64,000 nt of DNA from Bacillus pumilus. GTDB lineage: Bacteria; Bacillota; Bacilli; Bacillales; Bacillaceae. Positions 48,712 to 59,140 of the stretch are shown one piece after another (position 1 is the first letter of the stretch; each line of letters starts with the position of its first letter). The DNA lies in NCBI RefSeq assembly GCF_002744245.1, contig NZ_NKHG01000074.1:42923-106922 (forward strand), written 5' to 3'. The position numbers and the translations under genes were made by a program. The notes under the pieces are model-generated. The model did no database searches, was not told where the DNA came from, and was given only the letters and a program-made list of their open reading frames with translations.

Positions 48712-49727
48712 TAGCTTTCTCCTCCTGCACGTTCAAATACGACACCATGTGCAATGGTTGGAATGGTCTCTTTTTGCTGAACCATCGTCGGGCTGAGAAG
48801 TGCCCCAGTTGCCACAACCAATACTCTCTGCCATTTTCCCGCTTTCATTTCTTGAAAGATGTGGCTGAATGTCACAATAGCTGAACAAGCACACCCGCTG
48901 CCTCCAGCGAACACATTTTGATCAGGTGTATAGATGATTAAGCCGCAATCATCGTGCTTTCGGCCAAGCTGAATGCCCTCTTCTTTGAGAAGATCCTTTA
49001 AGATCGGCGAGCCAATGCCGGATAGGTCACCTGTTAAAATAAGATCGTAATCATCAACTGTTCTCCCTAAATCTTCTAAGTGCTGCTTGATTGTGTCTGC
49101 TGCTGCCGGCGCCATTGCCGAGCCCATGTCAAATGCGTCTGTGATGCCAAGGTCCATGACACGCCCAACTGTTGCACTAGTAATTTGAATTTGAGATGGC
49201 TCTTCGCTGATAATGACGGCCCCGCTTCCTGTCACTGTACTTGTCGCTGTATCTGGTTTTTGTCCGCCGTATTCTGTCGGATTACGAAATTGACGTTCTG
49301 CCGTCGCATTGTGGCTGCTTGTAGCAGCAATGGCTCTTTTCGCAAAGCCGCCATCTACTAATGCTGAGGCAATGGCGATGGATTCCATTGACGTGGAACA
49401 AGCTCCAAATAAACAAAGGAACGGAATCTTTAACTCTCTAGCCACATAGTTTGCTGTCACGTTTTGATTCAGCAAATCTCCTGCTAACAAAAGATCGATA
49501 TCGCTTTTTTGCAAATTCGCTTTTGATAGGGCGGTTGATATCGCATCATCCATGAGCTGCCTTTCAGCCATTTCCCAATTTTTTTGATAACAATGCATTT
49601 CATCGTATGTTTTATCAATGAGATGACCGATCGGTCCTTCTTTTTCTTTCGGTCCAGCAGCTGTTCCTTCTGCATTGACATAAAGCTTGTGCTCAAATAC
49701 CCAAGATTGTTTACCTGTTAATTTCAC
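48711..49727 (-). CDS. spoVAD: SpoVAD, dipicolinate-binding thiolase-fold protein
   Basis: A 338-residue protein with the thiolase/ketoacyl-synthase fold that binds dipicolinic acid and plugs the channel. [17 protein letters not shown] contains the cysteine at the place of the ancestral catalytic residue; [22 protein letters not shown] is a SpoVAD signature. It starts 12 bases after spoVAC. Confidence 0.94.
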   Translation of the reverse strand: MKLTGKQSWVFEHKLYVNAEGTAAGPKEKEGPIGHLIDKTYDEMHCYQKNWEMAERQLMDDAISTALSKANLQKSDIDLLLAGDLLNQNVTANYVARELKIPFLCLFGACSTSMESIAIASALVDGGFAKRAIAATSSHNATAERQFRNPTEYGGQKPDTATSTVTGSGAVIISEEPSQIQITSATVGRVMDLGITDAFDMGSAMAPAAADTIKQHLEDLGRTVDDYDLILTGDLSGIGSPILKDLLKEEGIQLGRKHDDCGLIIYTPDQNVFAGGSGCACSAIVTFSHIFQEMKAGKWQRVLVVATGALLSPTMVQQKETIPTIAHGVVFERAGGES

Positions 49728-49739
49728 GTTTCATTCCTC

Positions 49740-50192
49740 CTACGAAAACATCTTTTCCAAGGTGTATCGAATGATCCCTACGATATATGCAGAAACGACA
49801 CCAAAAACAATGACGTTCCCAGCGAGCTTAAACATGTTCGTGGCAACACCTAAAACAAGTCCTTCACTTCTATGCTCAAGAGCAGCACTTGTCATACTGT
49901 TAGCAAAACCTGTGACCGGGACAGCTGAACCCGCTCCTGCAAACTGACCGATTCTATCGTAAACACCGATACCAGTTAAAATGGCAGCAATTAAGATGAG
50001 GGTCGCCACCGTCGGATTCCCAGCTGTCTTTTCATTAAAATCAAAAAAGTGAATATAGAAGTTTTGCAATCCCTCGCCTATGGTACAAATCAAGCCGCCA
50101 ACAAGAAAAGCCTTGATGCAGTTGAGTACATAAGGAGGTTTGGGTTGATATGTTTTCACCTTAGATGGATAGTTCTCTTTTAAACTTGACAC
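49740..50192 (-). CDS. spoVAC: SpoVAC, mechanosensitive dipicolinate channel subunit
   Basis: A 150-residue membrane protein with about four helices; the pore-like segment is GQFAGAGSAVPVTGFANSMTSAALEHRSEG. SpoVAC is the mechanosensitive pore for Ca-dipicolinate export. The ATG has GGAGGGAAC upstream. It starts 21 bases after spoVAB. Confidence 0.94.
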   Translation of the reverse strand: MSSLKENYPSKVKTYQPKPPYVLNCIKAFLVGGLICTIGEGLQNFYIHFFDFNEKTAGNPTVATLILIAAILTGIGVYDRIGQFAGAGSAVPVTGFANSMTSAALEHRSEGLVLGVATNMFKLAGNVIVFGVVSAYIVGIIRYTLEKMFS

Positions 50193-50213
50193 GTGTTGTT
50201 CCCTCCAAATTTG

Positions 50214-50630
50214 TTAAATATAAATCAGCCAATGAAATAGTGATCCAAACACCTTTCCTAAAACGATGGCCATGAGCAGTAAAACAATTTTGCCGTCCAT
50301 TCCTATTCTTTTTGTTAAGATAGGAAGTACATTTAACACTTCAGTCAAAGCGGCTGCAAGCATTCCAACAAAGATGCCGGATAAAAGTCCGATCGGAAGT
50401 GTCAGCCATTTGGATAAATGCAAATGAATTGGACTTAAGGTCGCCCAGCCGCCAACAACCGCTCCACAAATGACAGCCGCCTCGTACCCTTGTATGAAGC
50501 GCTGCGTTTTGGTTAATTGCATTAATCGCGGTATAATCCCAAGGACTGTTAGAAACGCCACAAATCCTGCACCTACCGTTAAACCGCCGCCCAGCCCAAC
50601 GAGCACGACAAATAGCCATTTACCGATCAT
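50214..50630 (-). CDS. spoVAB: SpoVAB, stage V sporulation membrane protein
   Basis: A 138-residue protein with four helices (N-terminal [29 protein letters not shown]). It is part of the dipicolinate uptake gene set in Bacillus; its specific role is unknown. Length is close to B. subtilis (141). It overlaps the spoVAA stop by 11 bases. Confidence 0.92.
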   Translation of the reverse strand: MIGKWLFVVLVGLGGGLTVGAGFVAFLTVLGIIPRLMQLTKTQRFIQGYEAAVICGAVVGGWATLSPIHLHLSKWLTLPIGLLSGIFVGMLAAALTEVLNVLPILTKRIGMDGKIVLLLMAIVLGKVFGSLFHWLIYI

Positions 50631-51240
50631 GGATATCTTTCAATGTCTCTTTATTTTCTTTGAGTGCGACATAATGATCGAGATCGAGCTGGTATTTAAA
50701 CATTTCCACTTCGAGCGGACTTGGTTCTTCATTTAAACGCTTTTTAAATACATGATTAAAAAATAAAATCATGCCAAAGCCTAGTCCAAAGCTATATGGA
50801 ATTTGTAACAAATAAGGATGCTCAACCGTTTTTCCAGTGATCATTTCATATAGGCGAATATGAACAAGCCGCATACTGACATCCTCGTGGAAATTCATGA
50901 TGGCGAGGGCCGCTCCAACAAATAATAGGAGCCATACAAACACGAATAAAACGGGAGAGAGCTGACGTTTGCCTGTATCAATTTCAACAATGGCCTCAGA
51001 ACCTCCGACGGTTTGAATATCGATATCTGACCACGTATTTTTGATCGTTTTGACCACATGTATGATATCTAGAACGACGATGTGACGATCCTTTTTGCTA
51101 ACATGATACATCGGCATGTTTCTCAGCTTTTGTACAGTAAACTCATCACCAGTGATTTGGGCGATATCCTCTAAATAAATGAGCTGATCATTACCGGTCT
51201 TGATTCGATGGCGCAGCCGAATAAAGATTTGTCCGTCCAT
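50620..51240 (-). CDS. spoVAA: SpoVAA, stage V sporulation membrane protein
   Basis: The product (206 residues from the ATG at 51240 behind AGGAAGTG) has a soluble N-terminal domain ([22 protein letters not shown]), then two helices separated by the stretch [21 protein letters not shown]. The cytosolic tail contains [23 protein letters not shown]. It is first in the spoVA operon, under a SigG-type promoter. B. subtilis SpoVAA also has 206 residues. Confidence 0.93.
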   Translation of the reverse strand: MDGQIFIRLRHRIKTGNDQLIYLEDIAQITGDEFTVQKLRNMPMYHVSKKDRHIVVLDIIHVVKTIKNTWSDIDIQTVGGSEAIVEIDTGKRQLSPVLFVFVWLLLFVGAALAIMNFHEDVSMRLVHIRLYEMITGKTVEHPYLLQIPYSFGLGFGMILFFNHVFKKRLNEEPSPLEVEMFKYQLDLDHYVALKENKETLKDIHDR

Positions 51241-51271
51241 CCAAGTCACTTCCTATACGATGGGTTAAAAA

Positions 51272-51300
51272 TAGTATGTGGTGAAAAATGGTTCTCATAC
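51272..51300 (-). promoter_or_regulatory. SigG/SigF-type forespore promoter of the spoVA operon
   Basis: On the minus strand GTATG and CATACTA are spaced by 17 bases, about 32 bases upstream of spoVAA. This fits the forespore consensus (GNATR, about 18, CATNNTA). Confidence 0.65.
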
Positions 51301-51340
51301 TGAAGGAACTTGATTTACCGATAATTACCACACAAAAAAA

Positions 51341-51357
51341 AGCCAGCCGAATTGGCT
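51341..51357 (-). terminator. Terminator of the spoIIA operon after sigF
   Basis: Stem AGCCA/TGGCT with a 7-base loop, reaching the sigF stop at 51356, is followed by a run of nine T on the minus strand. Confidence 0.65.
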
Positions 51358-52123
51358 AGCTGTCTTTTTGATCCATTTGCACTTGGATTTGTTTTAAAAT
51401 TTTCTTTTCAAGCCGCGAGACTTGTACTTGTGAAATACCTAACCTCTCTGCTACCTCAGATTGTGTTTGGTCTTTATAATACCTTAGGTATACAATCAGT
51501 TTCTCTCGCTCTTCTAATTCCTTGATCGCTTCTTTCAGCGCAATTTTATCGAACCATCTTTCTTCTGAATGATCGGCAATTTGATCAAGTAACGTGATGG
51601 GATCTCCGTCATTCTCATACACGGTTTCATGAATAGAAGACGGCGAGCGAACCGCTTCTTGAGCGAGGACGACATCCTCTGGTGTGATGTCTAGATAATC
51701 GGCAATTTCCTGTACGGTCGGCATTCTGCCATGAGACTTAGATAATTCGTCTCTTGCACGGCGAATTTTATTTCCAAGTTCTTTTAATGATCGGCTGACT
51801 TTGACCGTTCCATCATCACGAATAAAGCGCTGAATCTCACCAATAATCATTGGCACAGCATAGGTCGAAAATTTAACATCATAAGACAAATCAAATTTAT
51901 CAACAGATTTTAGCAGTCCAATACAGCCAATTTGAAACAGATCATCTGGTTCATACCCTCTATTTAAAAAGCGCTGAACAACGGACCAAACAAGACGCAT
52001 GTTTTTTTCTACGAGGAGGTCTCTTGCTTGCTGATTTCCGTCTTGGCTTTTTTTGATGAGCTGTTTGACTTCATCATTTGACAGCTGTGCTTTTTTTGCT
52101 TGTTTCTTTACCTCCACATCCAT
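51356..52123 (-). CDS. sigF: SigF, first forespore sigma factor
   Basis: SigF starts forespore-specific transcription. The 255-residue product has region 2 (NMRLVWSVVQRFLNRGYEPDDLFQIGCIGLLKSVDKFD), region 3, and a region 4 helix-turn-helix (TQSEVAERLGISQVQVSRLEKKIL). All three spoIIA genes are present and in the usual order. It starts 12 bases after spoIIAB. Confidence 0.97.
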   Translation of the reverse strand: MDVEVKKQAKKAQLSNDEVKQLIKKSQDGNQQARDLLVEKNMRLVWSVVQRFLNRGYEPDDLFQIGCIGLLKSVDKFDLSYDVKFSTYAVPMIIGEIQRFIRDDGTVKVSRSLKELGNKIRRARDELSKSHGRMPTVQEIADYLDITPEDVVLAQEAVRSPSSIHETVYENDGDPITLLDQIADHSEERWFDKIALKEAIKELEEREKLIVYLRYYKDQTQSEVAERLGISQVQVSRLEKKILKQIQVQMDQKDS

Positions 52124-52135
52124 ATGAGCAGCTCC

Positions 52136-52579
52136 TTAATTACAAAGCGCTTTGCTTTTTGATAGGTGCTTTGTTAAACGGATCGTCGTGCCCATTTCTG
52201 GAGATGAGTCTATTATGACATCATCCATAAAATTCTCCATGATGGTAAAGCCCATTCCAGAGCGTTCTAAGTCTGGTTTTGTTGTGAAAAGTGGCTGTCT
52301 TGCTTCCTCAAGATCTGTAATTCCCATGCCTTCGTCACGGATGGTGAGGTAAACGACATGGTCATCTAGTGTGACACTAATATGCACCTTGCCGTCTGGA
52401 TTCCCATCATAGCCGTGAATAATAGAGTTTGTTACCGCCTCTGATACAACGGTTTTGATTTCGGTTAATTCATCTAATGTTGGATCAAGCTGGGCGATGA
52501 ATGCTGCGACTGTGACTCTAGCAAAGGATTCATTTTGACTCAAAGCAGAGAAGGTCAGGTTCATTTCATTTGTTGTCAT
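52136..52579 (-). CDS. spoIIAB: SpoIIAB, anti-SigF factor and SpoIIAA kinase
   Basis: SpoIIAB binds SigF in the predivisional cell and phosphorylates SpoIIAA. The 147-residue GHKL-fold protein has [11 protein letters not shown] (N box), RDEGMGI (G1) and [17 protein letters not shown]. The start overlaps the spoIIAA stop by 4 bases (ATGA), implying coupled translation. Confidence 0.96.
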   Translation of the reverse strand: MTTNEMNLTFSALSQNESFARVTVAAFIAQLDPTLDELTEIKTVVSEAVTNSIIHGYDGNPDGKVHISVTLDDHVVYLTIRDEGMGITDLEEARQPLFTTKPDLERSGMGFTIMENFMDDVIIDSSPEMGTTIRLTKHLSKSKALCN

Positions 52580-52929
52580 GATGCCACCCCCAATGTTTGT
52601 AGTGCGGTTTGCTCTGAAGGCTCCATACGGATAATTTTGAACAAGCCAGACATATCAAATAAACGGTTCACCGCTGGCGAGATCGCACAGACGACCATTT
52701 CACCGCCAAGCTGTTTGATTTGCTTATATCTCCCTAAAATCACTCCGAGTCCAGAGCTGTCCATAAACGATAAATCAGCCAAATTCAGCACGATGTGGCG
52801 AATGTCCTCTGTTTCCAAATAATTCGTCACCTTTTGTCTTAATGTTTCTGCGGAGTGATGATCGAGCTCTCCTGTCAACCGAATGCAAAGTACGCTCTCT
52901 TTTACTTGAAAATCAATACCAAGGCTCAT
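52576..52929 (-). CDS. spoIIAA: SpoIIAA, anti-anti-sigma factor
   Basis: SpoIIAA frees SigF when unphosphorylated. The STAS-fold product has 117 residues, as in B. subtilis, with the phospho-accepting Ser58 in [14 protein letters not shown]. The start is the ATG at 52929 behind AAGGAGGAAG; longer in-frame extensions lack a ribosome site. A GACGAAT at 53018-53024 (minus) resembles a SigH -10 box; no clear -35 was found. The dacF terminator lies upstream. Confidence 0.95.
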   Translation of the reverse strand: MSLGIDFQVKESVLCIRLTGELDHHSAETLRQKVTNYLETEDIRHIVLNLADLSFMDSSGLGVILGRYKQIKQLGGEMVVCAISPAVNRLFDMSGLFKIIRMEPSEQTALQTLGVAS

Positions 52930-53058
52930 CTTTTTCTTCCTCCTTGCTCTAATTTCGGATAAAGAATGTTTCTCTTTTATATCAAGTAAATCCTTCACCA
53001 TGACAAAACTAGTGATCATTCGTCACATTTAGATGTTCTTTTTTTCCCGCTCATAGCA

Positions 53059-53086
53059 AAAAGACTGCCAATTGCAGCAGTCTTTT
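53059..53086 (-). terminator. Terminator between dacF and spoIIAA
   Basis: A perfect 10-bp stem AAAAGACTGC/GCAGTCTTTT with an 8-base loop lies just past the dacF stop at 53092. In Bacillus some transcription passes through here into spoIIA. Confidence 0.75.
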
Positions 53087-53091
53087 GAAAC

Positions 53092-54279
53092 TTATTCCCA
53101 TTTGACAAATTCGGTCATTGTTCGTTTCAAGAAGGTCCAAACACCTGCTTTTTCCATGCCTTCTTTTGCTTCAACAGGGCTTTCATGCAATACTTTACCG
53201 TCCTTTTTCAAAACAATGGTACCTAGCTCCGTTCCTTTTGAAAATGGGGCAGTGACATCATGGGATAATTTGATTTCTTTTTTGATCTGATCCACATTTT
53301 CGCCTTTTTTCGTTAAAAGAGAAATCGGTTCAGATGTGACAAGCTGAATTTTTTTCTTTTTTCCTTTGCTCACTTTGATCTCTGCTACATCTTGTCCTCG
53401 TTTGTACATCGGATGGGTTGTGTATTGACTAAATGCATAATCTAACATTTTAACTATTTGAGCGTTTCTGTCTTTCGGTGTACTTGCGCCGAATACAACA
53501 GCAATCACGCGCATGTTGCCTTTTTTAGCTGATGCGGTTAAACAATATTTTGCCTCGCCTGTAAAACCTGTTTTCACTCCATCGACGCCTGGATAAAATT
53601 TAATCAGGCGGTTCGTGTTCACAAGCCAGAATTTTTTATCCGTGTTTTGCCGGAGATAGTCTTCGTATACACCTGTGAACTTAGTGATTTGTTCATATTT
53701 CAACAGCTCTTTTGTCATTTTTGCCATATCATGAGCTGAGCTGTAATGATCTTTTTCAGGAAGTCCTGTTGGATTTTGAAAGACTGTTGAGGTGAGCCCA
53801 AGCTCTTTTGCCTTTTTGTTCATTTGTTGAACAAATTGTTCTTCAGATCCAGCAATGTGCTCTGCCATGGCAACAGAAGCATCATTTCCAGAAGCAATTG
53901 CAATGCCTTTCAGCATTTCTTTCACGGTCATTTCTTCTCCCGGTTCAAGGAAAATTTGTGAGCCTCCCATTGATGCCGCATAATCGCTCGTTCTCACTTT
54001 GTCTGTCATTTTCAGCTTTCCTTGGTCAATGGCTTCCATGATGAGAAGCATGGTCATGATTTTGGTCATACTTGCAGGCGCAAGCTTTTCATCGCTGTTT
54101 TTGTTGTAAAGTACCTTCCCCGTGTCACGTTCAATTAAGATGGCTGATTTGGCTTCGTGCGCTAGTTCTGATGTTTGTTTTTCTCCTGGTTTTTCTATCT
54201 TTTCTTTTGCTATCGCTGATGGTGAAACCATTGAGATAAGAATCATTAAAATAAACAATGCACATATATGACGTTTCAA
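53092..54279 (-). CDS. dacF: DacF, D-alanyl-D-alanine carboxypeptidase (forespore)
   Basis: DacF works with DacB on cortex cross-linking from the forespore side. The 395-residue product has a signal peptide (cut near AIA), SxxK in ASMTKIM, SxN in ASGNDAS and KTG in GVKTGFTG. The C-terminal domain ends with a membrane-binding amphipathic helix. The start is a TTG at 54279, 6 bases after GGAGGTC. It lies upstream of spoIIAA, as in B. subtilis. Confidence 0.95.
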   Translation of the reverse strand: MKRHICALFILMILISMVSPSAIAKEKIEKPGEKQTSELAHEAKSAILIERDTGKVLYNKNSDEKLAPASMTKIMTMLLIMEAIDQGKLKMTDKVRTSDYAASMGGSQIFLEPGEEMTVKEMLKGIAIASGNDASVAMAEHIAGSEEQFVQQMNKKAKELGLTSTVFQNPTGLPEKDHYSSAHDMAKMTKELLKYEQITKFTGVYEDYLRQNTDKKFWLVNTNRLIKFYPGVDGVKTGFTGEAKYCLTASAKKGNMRVIAVVFGASTPKDRNAQIVKMLDYAFSQYTTHPMYKRGQDVAEIKVSKGKKKKIQLVTSEPISLLTKKGENVDQIKKEIKLSHDVTAPFSKGTELGTIVLKKDGKVLHESPVEAKEGMEKAGVWTFLKRTMTEFVKWE

Positions 54280-54362
54280 GTGGCAGACCTCCATTATCGT
54301 AATCCTTTCTATTTTTTCCTCATAAAGGCTGTTTTATTCAGAGATCGTTTGATTGCCATAAA

Positions 54363-54395
54363 AAAAGCCTTCTGTTTGATGAACAGAAGGCTTTT
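54363..54395 (-). terminator. Terminator downstream of pupG
   Basis: A perfect 14-bp stem (AAAAGCCTTCTGTT/AACAGAAGGCTTTT) with a 5-base loop lies just past the pupG stop at 54404; the minus-strand tail is T-rich. Confidence 0.9.
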
Positions 54396-54403
54396 GGAAC
54401 CAG

Positions 54404-55216
54404 CTATGAGAGTTGTTTGACAACATCTTTTACTAAATCAAGGAAACTTGCTTTCACTTTTTCCGTCACTTCGATGACTTCATCATGAGAAAGCGGCTGA
54501 TCTAAAATTCCTGAAGCAGCATTGGAGATGCATGAAATACCGAGTACTTTCATTTCTGCATGACGCGCTACGATGACTTCTGGGACAGTCGACATACCCA
54601 CTGCATCAGCTCCAAGCGTTCTGAGGAAACGAACCTCAGCTGGTGTTTCATATGAAGGACCCGTCATCCCGGCATAAACACCTTGCTGTACAGATATGCC
54701 TAAGTGTTGAGCCGTTTTCTCTGCAAGTGCCAGCAAATCCTTATCATACGGTGCAGACATATCAGGGAAACGAACACCTTGACTGTCATTTGGTCCAATT
54801 AATGGATTGGTTCCCATCATATTGATATGATCCGTAATCAGCATGAGGTCGCCTGGATGAAAGGACGTATTCACTCCGCCGGCTGCATTTGTCACAATGC
54901 ATGTCTCAATGCCAATTTCTTTCATCACACGGACAGGAAACGTCACTTGTTTCATATCATATCCTTCATAGAAATGAAAACGCCCTTGCATCGCACATAC
55001 GACGGTGCCTTTCAGCGTCCCGATTACGAGCTGTCCTGCATGTCCCTCTACTGTTGAAACAGGGAATCCAGGAATATCTTCATATTTCAATTTGATTGGA
55101 TTTTCAATCTCATCGGCTAAAATGCCGAGCCCTGAACCTAAAATCAATCCTACTGTTGGTACATATGTCGATGCTTGTTTAATGTATGCCGCCGCTTCTG
55201 AAAACTGTGCTCCCAC
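54404..55216 (-). CDS. pupG: PupG (PunA), purine nucleoside phosphorylase
   Basis: A 270-residue trimeric-type phosphorylase that splits guanosine and inosine to base plus ribose 1-phosphate. Motifs are LGSGLG, the phosphate-binding QGRFHFYEGY, TNAAGGVN and the purine-binding ADAVGMSTVPE with GISCISNAA. It lies 11 bases after drm, in a nucleoside-salvage operon. Confidence 0.96.
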   Translation of the reverse strand: MGAQFSEAAAYIKQASTYVPTVGLILGSGLGILADEIENPIKLKYEDIPGFPVSTVEGHAGQLVIGTLKGTVVCAMQGRFHFYEGYDMKQVTFPVRVMKEIGIETCIVTNAAGGVNTSFHPGDLMLITDHINMMGTNPLIGPNDSQGVRFPDMSAPYDKDLLALAEKTAQHLGISVQQGVYAGMTGPSYETPAEVRFLRTLGADAVGMSTVPEVIVARHAEMKVLGISCISNAASGILDQPLSHDEVIEVTEKVKASFLDLVKDVVKQLS

Positions 55217-55227
55217 GAGATTTCCCC

Positions 55228-56412
55228 CTATTTGAGTTTAGATAAAAAGCTTGTTCCGTATTTAGGCATCGTTGACTGGAAATTATCTGCTACCGTTGCC
55301 CCAAGATCAGCAAAGGTTTTCGTTGTTGGCAATTCATTCGCTTCCCGATGCTTTTTGCTGTAAGCAATGAGCGGAACGTATTCTCTTGTATGGTCTGTTC
55401 CGTGATGAACTGGGTCATTTCCGTGATCTGCTGTGATCACAAGCAGATCATCCTCTTTTAATAGGTCAAACACTTCAGGAAGACGTGCGTCAAATTCCTC
55501 TAGTGCTTTTCCATAGCCCTCTGGATCTCTTCTGTGCCCGTATAGAGCGTCAAAATCAACAAGGTTTAAAAAGCTGAGTCCTGTAAAGTCTGTTTTAAGT
55601 GTCTCGACCAGCTTGTCCATTCCATCCATGTTCGATTTTGTTCTGAGAGAAGAGGTGATTCCTTCGCCGTCATAAATATCAGAGATTTTTCCAATGGCAA
55701 TGACATCAAGCCCATCATCTTTCAGCTCATTCATGACTGTACGGTCAAATGGCTTTAAAGCATAGTCATGACGGTTTGGCGTTCTGACAAATGCACCAGG
55801 TTCCCCGACAAACGGGCGAGCGATAATGCGCCCTACCATGTATTTTTCATCTAATGTGAGTTCTCGTGCCATTTCACAAATCCGGTAAAGCTCTTCTAAT
55901 GGTACTACCTCTTCGTGAGCAGCAATTTGCAAAACAGAATCGGCAGATGTATAAACGATTAAATCGCCTGTTTTCATGTGCTCCTCGCCAAGCTCATCAA
56001 GGATTTCGGTCCCAGAGGCTGGTTTATTTCCGATGATGCCCCGCCCCGTTTTTTCTTTTAGTTCATTTAATAGTTCATCTGGAAATCCGTCTGGAAAGAC
56101 TTTAAACGGGGTATCTATGTATAGACCCATGATTTCCCAGTGGCCTGTCATTGTGTCCTTACCGTTTGATGCTTCTTGCATTTTTCCATAATACGCAAGC
56201 GGTTTTTTATCCGCTGGAATTCCTTTGATTTCTTTAATATGACTTAGCCCAAGCTTCGCCATATTTGGCATATGAAGCCCGTTCATTTTTTCAGCAATAT
56301 GTCCAAGTGTATCTGCACCTACATCATTAAAATCAGCAGCATCTGGTGCTTCCCCAATTCCTACTGAATCCATCACAATGAGGAAAATGCGTTTATACTG
56401 ATAATCAGGCAT
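55228..56412 (-). CDS. drm: Drm (DeoB), phosphopentomutase
   Basis: Drm turns ribose 1-phosphate and deoxyribose 1-phosphate into the 5-phosphates. The 394-residue alkaline-phosphatase-fold enzyme has metal sites in [13 protein letters not shown], the phospho-acceptor threonine in [21 protein letters not shown] and ITADHGNDP. It is first in the drm-pupG operon. Confidence 0.96.
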   Translation of the reverse strand: MPDYQYKRIFLIVMDSVGIGEAPDAADFNDVGADTLGHIAEKMNGLHMPNMAKLGLSHIKEIKGIPADKKPLAYYGKMQEASNGKDTMTGHWEIMGLYIDTPFKVFPDGFPDELLNELKEKTGRGIIGNKPASGTEILDELGEEHMKTGDLIVYTSADSVLQIAAHEEVVPLEELYRICEMARELTLDEKYMVGRIIARPFVGEPGAFVRTPNRHDYALKPFDRTVMNELKDDGLDVIAIGKISDIYDGEGITSSLRTKSNMDGMDKLVETLKTDFTGLSFLNLVDFDALYGHRRDPEGYGKALEEFDARLPEVFDLLKEDDLLVITADHGNDPVHHGTDHTREYVPLIAYSKKHREANELPTTKTFADLGATVADNFQSTMPKYGTSFLSKLK

Positions 56413-56530
56413 TAAAAAGCGCCTCCTTCAATATTCTTGTCCTTTGACCTTTCAAATATAGAGAGGTCAGACATCTCAAGTATAAACCGTTTTCAAGTCA
56501 ATTGACAACCTTAAACGGTACAAACATAAA

Positions 56531-56563
56531 AAAGCATGATACACGTTCACCGTGTCATGCTTT
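56531..56563 (-). terminator. Terminator downstream of xerD
   Basis: A long stem AAAGCATGA(T)ACACG paired with CGTGTCATGCTTT, with one bulge and a 4-base loop, lies at the xerD stop (56566); TTTTTATG follows on the minus strand. Confidence 0.85.
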
Positions 56564-56565
56564 AC

Positions 56566-57456
56566 TTATGCCCTTGGATGAAATTTATGATACACATCTT
56601 TCAGTCTTGTTTTCGTGACATGTGTATAAATTTGTGTCGTTGAAATATCTGCATGCCCGAGCATCTCCTGTACTGCTCTTAGATCAGCACCGTTTTCAAG
56701 CAAATGTGTAGCAAATGAATGTCTGAGCGTATGCGGCGACAATTCCTTTAGAATACCTGCTTCGAGGGCCCGTTTTTTTAAGTTTTTCCAGAAGCCTTGT
56801 CTCGACATCTTTTTCCCGTGATGATTGAGGAATAAGGCATCCGCTGGCTGTTTTTTTAGCAGCTTGCTTCTTCCTTTTTCTATATACTCTTCAATTGCAC
56901 TTGCAGCGGCCTCGCCAATTGGCACAATTCGCTCTTTTCTTCCTTTTCCAAAACAGCGGATAAAGCCCATTGTGAGATGAACATCTGCAAGAGTGAGATC
57001 CAGCATTTCACTCACGCGAATGCCTGTTGCATATAAAAGTTCCAGCATGGCTTTGTCCCTGTAGTCAAATGGTGTGTGCTGCTTTGGTGTATCAAGCAGC
57101 TTTTCGACCTCATCGAGTGATAGAACCTTCGGTAATTTCCGCTCTGTTTTTTGCGTTTCAATGTTCCACGATGGGTCATCTGTTGTCACTTTTTCCCGAA
57201 GTAAAAATTGATGAAAAGAACGGATCGATGATAAATGTCGCACAGACGTTTTACTCGATTTCCCTTCCTCTTTTAGCTGCTTTAAATAATGAATGATATG
57301 GAGACGCGTGACATCTTTGATATCCGTCAACTGCTCGTGTGTCATTAAAAAAGACAAGTAGTTCTGTAAATCTCTTTTATAAGAGACAATGGTATTTTCA
57401 GAGAGCCCTCTCTCTACTGTCATAAAATGAATAAAGTCGGATAATTGATCGTTCAA
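56566..57456 (-). CDS. xerD: XerD (RipX), site-specific tyrosine recombinase
   Basis: XerD with CodV/XerC resolves chromosome dimers at dif. The 296-residue product has the N-terminal core-binding domain ([16 protein letters not shown]) and the catalytic set. The first Arg is in [24 protein letters not shown] holds the HxxR, and the nucleophile is Tyr in [10 protein letters not shown]. The start is a TTG at 57456 behind GGGGAG. It is the chromosomal copy by context (before yqzK-fur), not a phage integrase. Confidence 0.96.
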   Translation of the reverse strand: MNDQLSDFIHFMTVERGLSENTIVSYKRDLQNYLSFLMTHEQLTDIKDVTRLHIIHYLKQLKEEGKSSKTSVRHLSSIRSFHQFLLREKVTTDDPSWNIETQKTERKLPKVLSLDEVEKLLDTPKQHTPFDYRDKAMLELLYATGIRVSEMLDLTLADVHLTMGFIRCFGKGRKERIVPIGEAAASAIEEYIEKGRSKLLKKQPADALFLNHHGKKMSRQGFWKNLKKRALEAGILKELSPHTLRHSFATHLLENGADLRAVQEMLGHADISTTQIYTHVTKTRLKDVYHKFHPRA

Positions 57457-57462
57457 TGGTTT

Positions 57463-57690
57463 CTACTCCCCGTTTTGATAAAAATAAATCAATCGGTCTT
57501 GCCAGTTGTCTTGATTTGGCTGATCCATTTCCATCACTTTAATCGCTGCACCCTCTGGTTTATCATAACGATGATAGCTTTCATATTCTGAATTTATCCA
57601 TATCATAGCATAATAGAACAGGACGGTAAAACCAGTGAACAAGATAAATACTTTTATCACTTCACCTGTTGTTTTGAGCCATTTTTGCAT
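57463..57690 (-). CDS. yqzK: YqzK, DUF4227 single-helix membrane protein
   Basis: A 75-residue protein with one helix (about 11-30, KVFILFTGFTVLFYYAMIW) and a charged outer tail ending DRLIYFYQNGE. It matches YqzK (DUF4227), found between fur and xerD in Bacillus; function unknown. The start chosen is the ATG at 57690, with AAAGGACATG upstream; an ATG seven codons earlier is the alternative. Confidence 0.85.
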   Translation of the reverse strand: MQKWLKTTGEVIKVFILFTGFTVLFYYAMIWINSEYESYHRYDKPEGAAIKVMEMDQPNQDNWQDRLIYFYQNGE

Positions 57691-57770
57691 GATCTTCATG
57701 TCCTTTCTCATCTTCTCATTACTTCAGCATATGCCAGGTCGGACAAGGAATATACAGCGGACATGCAAAA

Positions 57771-57797
57771 AACCTTTTCATATTGAATGAAAAGGTT
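57771..57797 (-). terminator. Terminator downstream of fur
   Basis: A perfect 11-bp stem AACCTTTTCAT/ATGAAAAGGTT with a 5-base loop and TTTTTTG after it on the minus strand follows fur (stop 57808). Confidence 0.85.
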
Positions 57798-57807
57798 CCA
57801 ATTCGGA

Positions 57808-58260
57808 TTATTTGCCGGATTCATCGTCACGACAGCGATGGCAAATACCATGGAATGTCAATCTATGATCCTTAATTTTAAATTTCCAGTCGCGTTCAAT
57901 AATCTCTTCAACATCTTCTAATAAATCATCTTCTATCTCATCGACTGTCCCGCATTCCATGCAGACAAGATGATGATGGAAGTGGGCGGCTCCTTCTTTG
58001 CGAAGATCATATCGCGAAACGCCGTCTCCAAAGTTAATTTTATCAACAACTTTCAGTTCAGTTAGCAATTCTAACGTCCGATAAACAGTAGCAAGACCAA
58101 TTTCAGGAGACTTCTCTTTTACGAGGAGGTATACATCTTCTGCACTTAAATGGTCTTCTTCATTCTCAAGCAGTACTCTTACTGTTGCTTCACGCTGTGG
58201 CGTGAGCTTATAGCTGGAAGAATGAAGCTGTTTCTTAATTCGATCAATCCGATTTTCCAT
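57808..58260 (-). CDS. fur: Fur, ferric uptake repressor
   Basis: Fur represses iron-uptake genes with Fe2+. The 150-residue product has a winged helix (YKLTPQREATVRVLLEN, LATVYRTLELL) and the metal site HFHHHLVCMECG. A second cysteine pair, CHRC, lies near the end; the two CxxC pairs form the structural zinc site. Its neighbours yqzK and xerD identify it as Fur and not the paralogues PerR or Zur. Confidence 0.94.
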   Translation of the reverse strand: MENRIDRIKKQLHSSSYKLTPQREATVRVLLENEEDHLSAEDVYLLVKEKSPEIGLATVYRTLELLTELKVVDKINFGDGVSRYDLRKEGAAHFHHHLVCMECGTVDEIEDDLLEDVEEIIERDWKFKIKDHRLTFHGICHRCRDDESGK

Positions 58261-58380
58261 TGACTTTCCCTCCTACGCCACATTACTTGATCATTATATC
58301 AAATGATGTGCAGAGAGCCAACTATAATCATTTTAAATTGATAAATAAATTGATTATTATTTAATAACAATTATAAAAAA

Positions 58381-59025
58381 TCAGAGGAGAACACCTGCCA
58401 GCTTTTTCATCAGCATGAATGATAGGTACGATTCAAAAAATGAGGAAAATGCAGCAAGCGCTAAAATCATAAGCAACACAGATGCATACCGGCCAAACCA
58501 CTGGACTGGCGCTTGACTGATGGTTTTTTTCATGAAAAGCTGCCCAATTAAACGAATAGAAAACGCAATCGCACAAGTCCCGATCACTAAATAGGCTGGA
58601 ATGAGCAAGATATTTTGCGGAAGAACCGATACAAAAGAAAGAAAGAATCCACTGAGCCCCATTTGATTCACTAGAAATCCGACAGTAAACCCAACAACAA
58701 TTCCTTTTAAGAAAATCATGAGAAAAATGAGCGGCAGGCCAATGATGGAAATTCCTAATATCCATATGAGGCCTAAATATTTCATATGATGCAGAAAGCT
58801 TTGCAAAAACATTTCTTTTGTTTCTGCTGCTTTCTCATTCGTCAGCTGACCAAAAAATTGATTTAAATAATAGAATAAATCCTCTTTCTGACTGATTGTC
58901 ATGCTATTGACGATGATGGCTCCAAAGATCACGCCCATTAAAAAGAGTACAGAGACAAACAAATAAATCGATAGATGATCTTTTACGTGCTGAAGTAGAT
59001 GTTCCTTCCAAGACTTTTTGCGCAT
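58381..59025 (-). CDS. spoIIM: SpoIIM, engulfment membrane protein (DMP complex)
   Basis: SpoIIM assembles SpoIID and SpoIIP, the wall-degrading machine that drives engulfment. The 214-residue product has about five helices and an N-terminal basic tail ([18 protein letters not shown]). The start is the ATG at 59025 behind GGGAGGAAG and gives B. subtilis length. It lies between fur and the subtilisin gene. Confidence 0.94.
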   Translation of the reverse strand: MRKKSWKEHLLQHVKDHLSIYLFVSVLFLMGVIFGAIIVNSMTISQKEDLFYYLNQFFGQLTNEKAAETKEMFLQSFLHHMKYLGLIWILGISIIGLPLIFLMIFLKGIVVGFTVGFLVNQMGLSGFFLSFVSVLPQNILLIPAYLVIGTCAIAFSIRLIGQLFMKKTISQAPVQWFGRYASVLLMILALAAFSSFFESYLSFMLMKKLAGVLL

Positions 59026-59101
59026 GCGTCTTCCTCCCAAATAGTAAAGGTTACTAGATTCTATGAGAGAGAATACGAAACATGACAGTTTTATCAAAAG
59101 A

Positions 59102-59137
59102 AAAAGAGAAAGCAGCCTGCACACTGCTTTCTCTTTT
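59102..59137 (-). terminator. Terminator downstream of the subtilisin gene
   Basis: A perfect 14-bp stem (AAAAGAGAAAGCAG/CTGCTTTCTCTTTT) with an 8-base loop lies 4 bases past the stop codon at 59141. Confidence 0.85.
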
Positions 59138-59140
59138 CAT

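Noticed and set aside
53018..53050. SigH promoter before spoIIAA
   Set aside because: A good -10-like GACGAAT is present, but no -35 box at proper spacing could be shown, so it is mentioned only under spoIIAA.
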